Below are positions 19,234 through 27,491 of a stretch of 59,384 nucleotides of DNA, in pieces; the first letter of the stretch is position 1, and each line of letters opens with the position of its first letter. The stretch lies in assembly GCA_001780165.1 (NCBI GenBank), contig MFFQ01000018.1, positions 1-59,384 on the forward strand, in the 5' to 3' direction. Source of the stretch: Candidatus Eisenbacteria bacterium RBG_16_71_46. GTDB taxonomy: Bacteria; Eisenbacteria; RBG-16-71-46. Below the pieces are notes generated by a model, which saw only the letters and a list, made by a program, of their open reading frames with translations, did no database searches and had not been told where the DNA came from. Made by a program: the position numbers and the translations under genes.

Positions 19234-20442
19234 TCAGACGTCGAGCACCGCCGCGCGGGTGAGCGCCTGATCGAGGTCGGCCCACAGGTCGGCCGCCTCC
19301 TCGATCCCGACCGACAGTCGCACCAGGCCCTCGGCGATGCCGGCGCGCGCGCGGCCCTCGGGGCCGAGCTGGACGTGCGAGGTGAACGCCGGCAGGCTGG
19401 CGAGCGACTCCACGCCGCCCAGACTCGGCGCGTGGCGCACGAGCTGGAACGCCTGCACCGTCTGCTCGGCCGCCCCCGCCCCGCCGCGCACCTCGAAGGC
19501 CAGCAGCGGGCCGAACCCCATCGGCATCTGCCGCGACGCGATCGCGTGCCCGGGGTGGCCGGGCAGGCCCGGGTAGTGGACCGCCGCCACGCCCGGATGC
19601 TCCGTGAGCCGCCGGGCGATCTCGAGCGCGCTGGCGTTCGCCGCCTCGACCCGGAGCGGCAGCGTCTTGAGGCTGCGCTCGATCTGCCAGGCCACGCCCG
19701 GGTCCGGCACCGCGCCGAAAATCTTGCGCACCTTCCACACGCCCTCGAGCGCCGGGGCCGGACCGGCGACGGCACCCGCCAGCAGGTCGCTGTGGCCGCC
19801 GATGGACTTGGTGGCGCTGTACATCACGACGTCGGCTCCGTGCGCCAGCGGCTGCTGCCCGATCGGCGACGCCACGGTGTTGTCCACCGCGAGGCGCGCC
19901 CCGCGCCGGTGCGCCAGCTCCGCCGCCTGGCGCAGATCCACCACGCACAGGATGGGATTGGTGGGCGACTCGACGTGGAACAGCCGGGTCTCGGCGCGGA
20001 ACGCGCGCTCCCACTCGCCGGGACGCCGCGCGTCCACCAGGTCGTACGACCAGCCCAGCCGCTCGGCCCCCCACGCCAGCAGCGCGTGGGTGCCGCCGTA
20101 GGACTGGTCGAGGCAGACGACGTGGTCGCCGGCGGCGAGCAGGCTCATGAAGACCGCCGAGATCGCCGCCATGCCCGAGGAGAACAGCAGCGCCGTCTCG
20201 GTGTCCTCGAGTGCCGCCAGCCGCTGCTCGCACGCACGCAGCGTGGGATGCCCGTAGCGCTGGTAGAACGCACCCCGGGGCCCGAGCGCCTGCTCGGCCT
20301 TCATCGCCGCCAGGCTCGCGAACGAGAAGGTGGCGGAGTGGACGATCGGCGTGCCGGCCGGCCCGGGCGGCGTCGCGTGCGGACCGTGGACGGCGCGCGT
20401 GCGCACGCCGCGTACCGGCCGGGGCTTGGGATCCTTCGTCAT
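19234..20442 (-). CDS. Trans-sulfuration PLP-dependent enzyme (Cys/Met metabolism family)
   Basis: This 402-residue enzyme belongs to the cystathionine gamma-synthase/lyase, methionine gamma-lyase and O-acetylhomoserine sulfhydrylase family. The PLP lysine is Lys212 in MYSATKSIGGHSD. Other family marks are the YQRYGHPT tyrosine/arginine segment (60-67), SSGMAAI (88-94), ESPTNP (158-163) and VDNT (186-189). The start is fixed by GAGGAGG 6 bases before the ATG. The exact reaction cannot be chosen from sequence. A second family member lies at 37670-38845. The sequence around Lys212 (SIGGHSD rather than YLNGHSD) departs from classical cystathionine enzymes. Confidence 0.88.
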   Translation of the reverse strand: MTKDPKPRPVRGVRTRAVHGPHATPPGPAGTPIVHSATFSFASLAAMKAEQALGPRGAFYQRYGHPTLRACEQRLAALEDTETALLFSSGMAAISAVFMSLLAAGDHVVCLDQSYGGTHALLAWGAERLGWSYDLVDARRPGEWERAFRAETRLFHVESPTNPILCVVDLRQAAELAHRRGARLAVDNTVASPIGQQPLAHGADVVMYSATKSIGGHSDLLAGAVAGPAPALEGVWKVRKIFGAVPDPGVAWQIERSLKTLPLRVEAANASALEIARRLTEHPGVAAVHYPGLPGHPGHAIASRQMPMGFGPLLAFEVRGGAGAAEQTVQAFQLVRHAPSLGGVESLASLPAFTSHVQLGPEGRARAGIAEGLVRLSVGIEEAADLWADLDQALTRAAVLDV

Positions 20443-20529
20443 GCGAAACCTCCTCGTCGTCCCGGCGTCGCGCGTCGCGCGCCCGCTGGGGCTGCCCCGC
20501 GCCGGGGCGCCGGGGGCGCGCCACCGCGT

Positions 20530-20558
20530 TTGGCGGCCGTCACGCGCTCGTCTAGAGT
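20530..20558 (+). promoter_or_regulatory. Candidate promoter for the GT9-SAM-transferase-GT-C operon
   Basis: TTGGCG (20530-20535) and TAGAGT (20553-20558) lie exactly 17 bases apart in the divergent gap 20443-20584. Each matches its consensus at 4 of 6 positions. The leader to the ATG at 20585 would be about 20 bases. Confidence 0.4.
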
Positions 20559-20584
20559 GCCGCGGCATCATACCGTAGACTGCC

Positions 20585-21649
20585 ATGCTCGCGACCCATC
20601 CGGTGATCCCCACGACCGTCTCCCGCGTGCTGCTGGTGCGGCCGCGCTTCGTCGGGGACGTCTGCCTCACCCTGCCGGCGCTGGACGCCGTGCGTGCGGC
20701 GTGCCCGACGGCGCGCATCGCCTTCCTGGTGGAGCGCGAGGCGGCGCCCCTGCTCGCGGGCGATCCGCGCGTGGACGAGCTGATCGTGGTCGCGCGCCGC
20801 CCGTCGCCGGCCGACACCCTGGCGCTGGTGGCGCGCCTGCGGCGCTTCGCTCCCGAGGTTGCGCTCGATTTCTTCTGCAACCCGCGCACCGCGCTGTGGA
20901 CGTTCCTCTCCGGCGCCCGGGTGCGGGTCGGCTATCCGAACAAGGGTGTGCGCTCGGCGCTCTATACCCACCACGCCCGTCCGCGCACGCTCTCGGCGAC
21001 CGGCTTCCACCTCGCCTCCCTCGCCGCCCTGGGATGGCCGGCCGCGCCGGGCACCCCGCGGCTGCACCTGGCGGCGGAGGCGCGCGCCGAGGCCGATCGC
21101 GCGCTGGAGGCGCTCGACGTTCCCGCGGGCGCCACGCTGGTGGGCTTCCATCCGGGGGCGCGCTGGCCGACGCGGCGCTGGGACCCGGAGCGCTACACCG
21201 CGCTCGCGGCGCGCTTTCTCGAACAGCAGCGCGACGGCATCGCGCTCGTCAGCGGCGGCCCGGACGAAAAAGCGCTGGTCGAGCCGCTGGTCGAGCGGCT
21301 GGGGCGCGGGCGGGCGCGCGCGATCGTGGGCTGGCCGCTGGCGCGCTTCGTGGCCACGCAGGCGCGCTGCCGCGCCTTCGTATGCGGCGACACCGGGCCG
21401 CTCCATACCGCGGTCGCGGCCGGCACGCCGACGCTCGGCCTGATGTCGCGCAACCGCCCCGCGATGTTCTTCCCCTACCCCGCGGCGGCCGGCCACCGCG
21501 CCTTCTACGCCCGCGCCGAGTGCAGCCCGTGCCATCGCGACCAGTGCGACGACCTGCGCTGCCTGCACCGGCTCACCGTGGATGGCGCGTGGGCGCTGCT
21601 GTCCGCTATGCTGCAATCCCGGTCGGTGGCCGGCCCGCGCGCGCAGTGA
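20585..21649 (+). CDS. Glycosyltransferase family 9 (heptosyltransferase-like)
   Basis: This 354-residue GT-B enzyme resembles ADP-heptose:LPS heptosyltransferases. The N-terminal signature is VLLVRPRFVGDVCLTLPALDAV (about 14-35). The C-terminal domain has GFHPGARWPTRRW, where heptosyltransferases bind the donor diphosphate, and CGDTGPLHTAVAAGTPTLGL, the conserved family motif. It probably adds a sugar to lipid A core or another surface glycan on the inner face of the inner membrane. A C-terminal Cys/His-rich patch (CSPCHRDQCDDLRCLH) is also seen in many family members. It is the first gene of a plus-strand operon; no strong ribosome binding site is visible. Confidence 0.9.
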   Translation: MLATHPVIPTTVSRVLLVRPRFVGDVCLTLPALDAVRAACPTARIAFLVEREAAPLLAGDPRVDELIVVARRPSPADTLALVARLRRFAPEVALDFFCNPRTALWTFLSGARVRVGYPNKGVRSALYTHHARPRTLSATGFHLASLAALGWPAAPGTPRLHLAAEARAEADRALEALDVPAGATLVGFHPGARWPTRRWDPERYTALAARFLEQQRDGIALVSGGPDEKALVEPLVERLGRGRARAIVGWPLARFVATQARCRAFVCGDTGPLHTAVAAGTPTLGLMSRNRPAMFFPYPAAAGHRAFYARAECSPCHRDQCDDLRCLHRLTVDGAWALLSAMLQSRSVAGPRAQ

Positions 21650-21707
21650 TCGGTCCCGCCAGCCGTCCCGCGCGGCCCGCCGCCGCACCGCACCGCCGGG
21701 AGGCCCG

Positions 21708-22508
21708 ATGACGCCGCCGATCGTCACCTTCACCTCGGATTTCGGACGGGAGGAGTGGTTCGTGGGCGTCGTGCACGGCGTGCTCCACCAGATCTGCCCC
21801 GACGCCCGGGTGGTGGACCTGACGCATGCGATCGCGCCCGGCCGCATCGAGCGCGCGGCGTTCGTGCTCGAGGCCGCGGCCCCCGACTTCCCCGCCGGCA
21901 CCATCCACCTCGCGGTGGTGGACCCCGGCGTGGGCACCGCGCGGCGGGCGCTCGCGGTCGCGGCCCGCGAACAGTTCTTCGTCGGGCCGGACAACGGGGT
22001 GCTCGAATGGGCCCTCGCCGCCGAGGGCGCGCGCGCGCACCAGCTCGCCGAGCCGCGCTACTTCCGCCCGGAGGTGAGCCGCACCTTCCACGGTCGCGAC
22101 GTGTTCGCTCCGGTGGCGGCCCACCTCGCCGCCGGCGTGGCCATCACCGCCCTCGGCCCCGCGGTCCGCGACCCCGTCCGCCTGGAGCGGACCACGCCGC
22201 GCGCTCTCGACGGCGAGCTGCTGGGCGAGGTGATGTGGATCGACCGCTTCGGCAACGCGCTCACCAACATCGAGGCCGCGACCCTGGCCCGGGTGTTCCC
22301 CGGGGTGCCGGAGCAACGACTCGAGGTCCGCATCGGCCGGCACCTGGTGGAGGGACTGGCCCGCTCCTACGGCGACTCGCCGGTGGGGACGCTGCTGTCG
22401 ATCATCGGATCGAGCGGCCGGCTCGAGATCGCGCAAGTCGGCGGCGATCTGGCCGCCCGGCTCGGCATCGGGGCCGGCGATCCGGTGCGGGTGCGGGTCA
22501 AGACCTAG
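21708..22508 (+). CDS. S-adenosyl-L-methionine hydroxide adenosyltransferase family protein
   Basis: This 266-residue protein belongs to the DUF62/SAM hydroxide adenosyltransferase family, relatives of fluorinase and chlorinase, which split SAM with water to adenosine and methionine. Recognisable family segments are the N-terminal VTFTSDFG, the VVDLTHAI segment, VVDPGVGT, GPDNGVL, FHGRDVFAP and WIDRFGNALTN. The Asp-Arg-His triad typical of the hydrolases is compatible with DFGREEWFVG and FHGRDVF. The frame is open earlier (21582), but the start at 21708 has GGGAGG at 5 bases and begins at the conserved N-terminus. It follows the GT9 gene by 58 bases. Its physiological role is unclear in the whole family. 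Confidence 0.92.
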   Translation: MTPPIVTFTSDFGREEWFVGVVHGVLHQICPDARVVDLTHAIAPGRIERAAFVLEAAAPDFPAGTIHLAVVDPGVGTARRALAVAAREQFFVGPDNGVLEWALAAEGARAHQLAEPRYFRPEVSRTFHGRDVFAPVAAHLAAGVAITALGPAVRDPVRLERTTPRALDGELLGEVMWIDRFGNALTNIEAATLARVFPGVPEQRLEVRIGRHLVEGLARSYGDSPVGTLLSIIGSSGRLEIAQVGGDLAARLGIGAGDPVRVRVKT

Positions 22509-22545
22509 GCTCTCCCATAGGTCTGATCGCCGAGGGCCCACACCG

Positions 22546-24465
22546 ATGCCGAAGCGAGCGAACCGGCCGCCCCGCCGTTCGGCCGCGCAGCGGCGAGCGC
22601 GTCGCCCCGAGCCGGCCCCGCCGGCGCCCCCGGTGAGCGGTCCCGCGCCCCCGTCATGGCGCGACGCCTGGGCGCTGGTCCCGTTGCTCGCGGCACTCGC
22701 GCTCGCGGCGCGGGCCTGGTTCCCCTTCGTCGGCGAGCCGATCGCGGACGACTTCGACTTCCTCGAGCACGCCCGGTCCTCCGGCTCCGGCGCGTGGTGG
22801 GACGGCGGCGGCGCACGCTTTTACTGGCGCCCGCTGGCGCGCCAGCTCTACTACCGCCTGTTCGGCGAGGCGATGCTCGCGCATCCCGCCTGGATCGCGG
22901 CGCTCGCCGCCGCCTGCCTGGCACTCGCCGCTCTGCTGCTCTACGCCGCGCTGCGGCGCCGCTGGCCGGGTACGTGGGCCGCGGCCGCGGCCAGCTTCCC
23001 GCTCCTCCTCGAAGCCGGGCGGCCGCTGATCTCGAGCCCCACCAACTTCCAGGACCTGGGCGCACTGCTGTTCAGCGCGCTGGCGCTCTTCGAAGCCTCG
23101 CGCCGGCGGCTCGCGAATTCACTCGCCGCACTCCTCGCCGCACTGCTCTGCAAGGAAATGGCGGTGGTGACGGCGGCCGCACTCCCGCTCGTGGCGATGG
23201 CGATGCACCCGGCGGGCGAGCGGCCCCGGCGCGCGCGCTGGGTGCTTGGCACGGCGGCCGTGGTGGCCGCGTGGGCGGTGGCCTACCGGCTGGTGATCGT
23301 CCACGCGGGCCTGCTGCTGGCGCGCGACGCCGGGCAGGACCCGCGGGCGCTGGCCACGCCGTGGCCGCTGCGCTTCCTGTGGGCGTGCCGCGAGAGCCTG
23401 AACGACTCCATGAGCCTTCCGGCCCTGGCCCCGGGGCTCCGCACCGCGGCACTCGTCGCACTCGGCGCCATCGCGGCGGCACTGCTCGCGAGCGTGGCCG
23501 CGGACCGTGCCGCGCGGGCACGCGTGCGCGGCGCCGGGCCGTGGATCGCGGGCGGCCTCGCCTGGTTCGCGCTCGTCACCGCCACGCTCGCCGACGTGTA
23601 TCCGGACTGGCGGCCCTACCGCAGTCCCTTCGGTGCGCTCGGCCTGGGGGTGGCCCTCACCGCCCTGCTCGGGGCGGCGCGCCCCGCGCTGCTCGCCGCA
23701 CTGGTCGCGGTGCGGCTGGCCACCTTCACCCTCGCCCCGGGCCCGCCACCCGCGATCGACACGCATGTGCGGGGCAGCTACTCGCTCGATTTCTCGAAGC
23801 TGGTCCAGCTCCAGCGGCTGGTCGGCGAGACCCGGCGCGAGCTGACCTCCGTGCTGCCCCGTCCCGCACCGGGCACCGGCATCGCCATGCACTACTTCCC
23901 CCAGGGCGCTTTCTACGCCTTCGCCGGAGACCAATCCCTGCACGCCTGGTACGGCGACACGACGCTCCACTGGGCCACGCTCGAGGGCTCCGTGGAGCGG
24001 GAGCGCCCGCCCGCGGCGCTGGTCCTCGAGCTCCAGCCCTCCCCACCCCACCAGGTGATCGCGGTGAGCGCCGAGGGACTGTGGCACCTGGAGCTTGGCG
24101 CCGGGCACATCGCCCGCGAGGAGTGGAGCGACGCGCTGCGCGAGCTGGCTCGCGCGGAATCGCTGCAGCACGACCCGGACGCCCGGGTGTTCACGAGCAT
24201 GGTGGCCGGGAAGCGCGCCCTGGCGCTGGGCGGCCTCGGCCGCACCGACGAGGCCGCGCGGGAGGCGGCGCTCGGTCTCGCGCTGTGGGACGCGAACGAC
24301 GACGCCCGCTTCGTGCTCGCCTACGCGAGGATGCGCGCCGGCCGGCTGCGCGAGGCCGAGGCCCTGTTCGAGACGCTGGTGCGCACGCACCCGCAGGACT
24401 CGGTGCTGCGGCGGCTGCTGTCCGAGACGCGGCAGGGCGCACGGGGGGAGCGGCCTCGGCCCTAG
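22546..24465 (+). CDS. Polytopic GT-C-like membrane protein with C-terminal TPR region
   Basis: This 639-residue protein has a basic, proline-rich N-terminus (1-40), then roughly eight to ten hydrophobic helices (about 42-400), and a soluble C-terminal part with TPR-like helices (about 500-630). An acidic motif after the first helix (GEPIADDFDFLEH, about 64-76) is placed like the catalytic DD/DxD of GT-C glycosyltransferases. A second feature is the aromatic/Arg segment FYWRPLARQLYYRLFG, also usual in such transferases. It would use a lipid-linked sugar on the periplasmic side. It follows the SAM enzyme by 37 bases. The glycosyltransferase role is inference. Confidence 0.72.
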   Translation: MPKRANRPPRRSAAQRRARRPEPAPPAPPVSGPAPPSWRDAWALVPLLAALALAARAWFPFVGEPIADDFDFLEHARSSGSGAWWDGGGARFYWRPLARQLYYRLFGEAMLAHPAWIAALAAACLALAALLLYAALRRRWPGTWAAAAASFPLLLEAGRPLISSPTNFQDLGALLFSALALFEASRRRLANSLAALLAALLCKEMAVVTAAALPLVAMAMHPAGERPRRARWVLGTAAVVAAWAVAYRLVIVHAGLLLARDAGQDPRALATPWPLRFLWACRESLNDSMSLPALAPGLRTAALVALGAIAAALLASVAADRAARARVRGAGPWIAGGLAWFALVTATLADVYPDWRPYRSPFGALGLGVALTALLGAARPALLAALVAVRLATFTLAPGPPPAIDTHVRGSYSLDFSKLVQLQRLVGETRRELTSVLPRPAPGTGIAMHYFPQGAFYAFAGDQSLHAWYGDTTLHWATLEGSVERERPPAALVLELQPSPPHQVIAVSAEGLWHLELGAGHIAREEWSDALRELARAESLQHDPDARVFTSMVAGKRALALGGLGRTDEAAREAALGLALWDANDDARFVLAYARMRAGRLREAEALFETLVRTHPQDSVLRRLLSETRQGARGERPRP

Positions 24466-24528
24466 TCCTCGGCACGGCGCTCCGGCCCTGGCACCCCGGC
24501 GCGCCGCCGTCGCGTGGCCCATCGAGCG

Positions 24529-24561
24529 AAACCCCGGTTCGCGCGCGGCGGGCCGGGGTTC
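24529..24561. terminator. Bidirectional stem-loop terminator between convergent genes
   Basis: An 8-bp perfect stem (AACCCCGG at 24530-24537, CCGGGGTT at 24553-24560) encloses a 15-base loop. It lies between the stops of the GT-C gene (plus) and the S41 protease gene (minus). The A/T ends of the stem give a short T-run on both strands, weak but suitable for two-way termination. Confidence 0.6.
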
Positions 24562-24586
24562 TGCGTTCTCGGGTCTTCGAGAGTCG

Positions 24587-26209
24587 CTAGCGGCGAGGGC
24601 CCACGCTCTTGCCGGTCTCGGTCACCTGCGACATCAGCTTGCTGGCGCGTGGGAACAGGTCGAGCGCCGCGTTGAGCTGCGAGTCGTCCTCGACCAGGAT
24701 CTTGTAGCGATCGAGCTGTCCCAGGGTGGCGCTCGCCATCTCCGCCCGCACCTGCCGATGGATGAAGCCGCGATCCGCCTTCCACGCCGAGTCGCTCACC
24801 GCGACGCCACGCTTGTCCGCCTCCTTGCGCAGCTCGGCCCACTCCGACTCGGGCAGCTTGAAGTCGGGTCCCAGGGCCTCGGCGGTGAAGGTCTCGCCCT
24901 TGTGGCGGCTGATGTAGCCGGTCGCGAACTCGAAGAACACGCGCTTCTGGAACAGGTCCTGCTGGATCTTCGAGATCGTGGTCCCGTCGTGCAGCACGAC
25001 GTCGGGATAGACTCCTCCGCCCCCGTAGACCGTCCGGCCGCTCGTGGTCTTGAACTTGGGTCGCGTGGCGAGCACCGAGTCGCTGGGCACGTCGTCCTTG
25101 TAGGCCTCTTCGGAGTACTCGCCCCGGTCGTTGTACTTCGAGTAGTCGCGCTGGATCAGCCGTCCGCTGGGCGTGTAGTACTTGGCGATGGTGAGCAGCA
25201 TCTTCGAGCCGTCGGTCAGCCGCAGCTGGTTCTGCACCAGGCCCTTGCCGAACGAGTTGGTGCCGGTCACGAGCCCGCGGTCGAGATCCTGGATCGCCCC
25301 GGCGACGATCTCCGAGGCCGAAGCACTGCCGTGGTCGATGAGCACCACCACCGGGCCGTCCATCAGCTTGGGCCGGCTGGTGCTGCGGTAGTCGGCATTG
25401 GCCGAGGGAATGCGCCCGCGCGTGTACACCAGCAGCCGGTCGCGCGGCACGAGCTGGTCGAGCACGTCCACCGCCTGCGACAGCAGGCCGCCGGAATTCG
25501 AGCGCAGGTCGAGCAGCAGGGACTTCATGCCCTGGGACCGCAGCGTGACGAGCGCCTTCTCCAGCTCGTCGCCGGTGGTCTGCGAGAAGCGGATGATGCG
25601 GATGTAGCCCACGCCCGGACGCACCATGTAGACGTAGGGGATGCTCTCGATCGGAATGCGGGCGCGCTCGATCGAGAACGGCAGCGGCTCGGGCTCGTCG
25701 GGACGCTCGATCACGACGTCCACCATGCTCCCCGAGGGGCCGCGCAGCGCCTTGAACACGTCGTCGGTGGTGACGGTCTTGGGCACCGGCTTGTGGTCGA
25801 TCTCGACGATCCGGTCGCCGGCGCGAATCCCGAGGCGGTACGCCGGGGTGCCCTCGAGGGGCGAGAGCACCGTGATGTAGCCCTCGATGATGTCGAACTG
25901 GATCCCGATCCCCGAGTACTCGCCCTGGAACTGCTCGTCCATGCGCTCGGCGCGCTGCTGGGGCAGGTACACGGTGTGCGGATCGAGGGTCTTGAGCATG
26001 CCGTCGATCGCGCCGCGGATCAGCTTCTGGTTGTCGGGAGCCTCGACGTAGTTGTTCTGCACCAGGTAGAGGATCTGGGTGAACAGGTCCATCTGGCTGC
26101 GCAGGTCGTCGGTGGCCTGCAGGCCGCGCGCGAGACCGAAACCGAGCAGCAGGGAGAGGCCCATGCCGGCGAACAAGGGGCCTAGAGACTTGCGCTTCAG
26201 GAAACCCAT
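24587..26209 (-). CDS. S41 family C-terminal processing protease
   Basis: This 540-residue periplasmic protease of the CtpA/Prc family has an N-terminal signal anchor (about 8-28), a PDZ domain (about 98-185, with the GIGIQFDI and GIRAGDRIVEID segments) and the S41 catalytic core. The nucleophile motif GSASASE is at 294-300 and the general-base lysine is Lys322 in NSFGKGLVQ. A C-terminal helical region of about 130 residues follows. The start ATG has GGGAG at 5 bases. It is 22 bases downstream of the aminotransferase gene and probably shares its transcript. A bidirectional terminator follows. Confidence 0.95.
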   Translation of the reverse strand: MGFLKRKSLGPLFAGMGLSLLLGFGLARGLQATDDLRSQMDLFTQILYLVQNNYVEAPDNQKLIRGAIDGMLKTLDPHTVYLPQQRAERMDEQFQGEYSGIGIQFDIIEGYITVLSPLEGTPAYRLGIRAGDRIVEIDHKPVPKTVTTDDVFKALRGPSGSMVDVVIERPDEPEPLPFSIERARIPIESIPYVYMVRPGVGYIRIIRFSQTTGDELEKALVTLRSQGMKSLLLDLRSNSGGLLSQAVDVLDQLVPRDRLLVYTRGRIPSANADYRSTSRPKLMDGPVVVLIDHGSASASEIVAGAIQDLDRGLVTGTNSFGKGLVQNQLRLTDGSKMLLTIAKYYTPSGRLIQRDYSKYNDRGEYSEEAYKDDVPSDSVLATRPKFKTTSGRTVYGGGGVYPDVVLHDGTTISKIQQDLFQKRVFFEFATGYISRHKGETFTAEALGPDFKLPESEWAELRKEADKRGVAVSDSAWKADRGFIHRQVRAEMASATLGQLDRYKILVEDDSQLNAALDLFPRASKLMSQVTETGKSVGPRR

Positions 26210-26231
26210 GGAAACTCCCGCGAAGGTGAAT

Positions 26232-27407
26232 TCATGCCGACGCCGCCCCGGTCCTGAGCCGGCCCAGGCGCTCAACGGCCCCCTCTAGCGTCTCACGCCG
26301 TCGCGCGAAGTGAAAGCGCAACCTCGCTCGTCCCGCGGCCGGATCGGCGTAGAAGCTCGAGCCCGGCACCGCCGCGACCCCCACGCCGGAGACCAGCCCG
26401 CGCGCGAACGTGACGTCGTCCGGCGCCCCGAAGGCGCTGATGTCGGTCATCACGTAATACGCGCCCCGCGGCCGAAAGGTGCGAAACCCGGCCGCTTCGA
26501 GCGCCGGCAGCAGGAAGTCGCGCCGCTCGCGGTAGCCGGCCGCCAGTCCCTCGTAGTAGGCATCAGGCAATTCCAGGGCCACGGCTGCAGCTTCCTGCAA
26601 CGGCGCGGGAGCCCCGACCGTCAGGAAGTCGTGAACCTTGCGAATCGCGTTGCTGAGCGGGGGCGGCGCAAGGCAGTAGCCGATCCGCCAGCCGGTCACG
26701 GCGTAGGTCTTGGACACGCCGCTGATGGTCACCGTCCGCTCGCGCATCCCCTCGAGGGACGCCAGCGAGACGTGCTCGGCGCCGTCGTAGACGATGTGCT
26801 CGTAGATCTCGTCGGTGACGGCGACCACGTCCCACCGGCGGCACAGCGCCGCCACCTGCTCGAGTTCCGCCTTGGTGAAGACCTTGCCGGTGGGATTGTT
26901 GGGAGTATTGATGACGATCGCCTTGGTGCGGTTCCCGAATGCTCGCTCGAGCTCGGCCGGATCGAAGCTCCAGTCGGGCTCGCGCAGCCGCACGAAGCGC
27001 GGGGTGGCGTCGCACAGGATCGCGTCCGGGCCGTAGTTCTCGTAGAAGGGCTCGAACACGATCACCTCCTCGCCGGGGTCGACCAGGGCGAGCAGGGTGG
27101 CGGCCATGCACTCGGTCGAGCCGCAGCAGACGGTGATCTCGGTCTCGGGCTCGAACTCGAGTCCGGTGAAGCGCAGGGTCTTGGCCGCGAGCGCGTCGCG
27201 GAGGCGCTTCGCACCCCAGGTGATGGCGTACTGGTTGATGTCCGCGAGCACCGCCTCGGCCGCCGCCTGCTTGATCGCCTCGGGGGCGGGGAAATCGGGG
27301 AAGCCCTGCGCCAGGTTGACCCCGCCGTGCCGCTGGCACAGCCGGGTCATCTCGCGGATCACCGATTCGGTGAAGCGGGTGCTGCGGCGGGAGACGAGGT
27401 CGCGCAT
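26232..27407 (-). CDS. Class I/II PLP-dependent aminotransferase
   Basis: This 391-residue fold-type I aminotransferase resembles the kynurenine/methionine aminotransferase (YbdL, CCBL) branch. Marks: VNLAQGFPDFPAP near residue 30, NTPNNPTGKVF (about 171-181), the PLP lysine in SGVSKTYAVTGWRIGY, and the Arg that binds the substrate carboxylate in RARLRFHFA near the C-terminus. It transfers amino groups between an amino acid and 2-oxo acids. The open frame continues upstream, but the conserved sequence begins at 27407. It is divergent from the GH3 gene. The true substrate is unknown; methionine salvage transamination is one possibility. Confidence 0.92.
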   Translation of the reverse strand: MRDLVSRRSTRFTESVIREMTRLCQRHGGVNLAQGFPDFPAPEAIKQAAAEAVLADINQYAITWGAKRLRDALAAKTLRFTGLEFEPETEITVCCGSTECMAATLLALVDPGEEVIVFEPFYENYGPDAILCDATPRFVRLREPDWSFDPAELERAFGNRTKAIVINTPNNPTGKVFTKAELEQVAALCRRWDVVAVTDEIYEHIVYDGAEHVSLASLEGMRERTVTISGVSKTYAVTGWRIGYCLAPPPLSNAIRKVHDFLTVGAPAPLQEAAAVALELPDAYYEGLAAGYRERRDFLLPALEAAGFRTFRPRGAYYVMTDISAFGAPDDVTFARGLVSGVGVAAVPGSSFYADPAAGRARLRFHFARRRETLEGAVERLGRLRTGAASA

Positions 27408-27491
27408 TGGAGCATCCAGTCTACCGCCCGGCGGCCGGCCGCCCAACGCGGGATTTGACTTGGAACGCTTTCCTCGCCCACCTTCGCCCCC

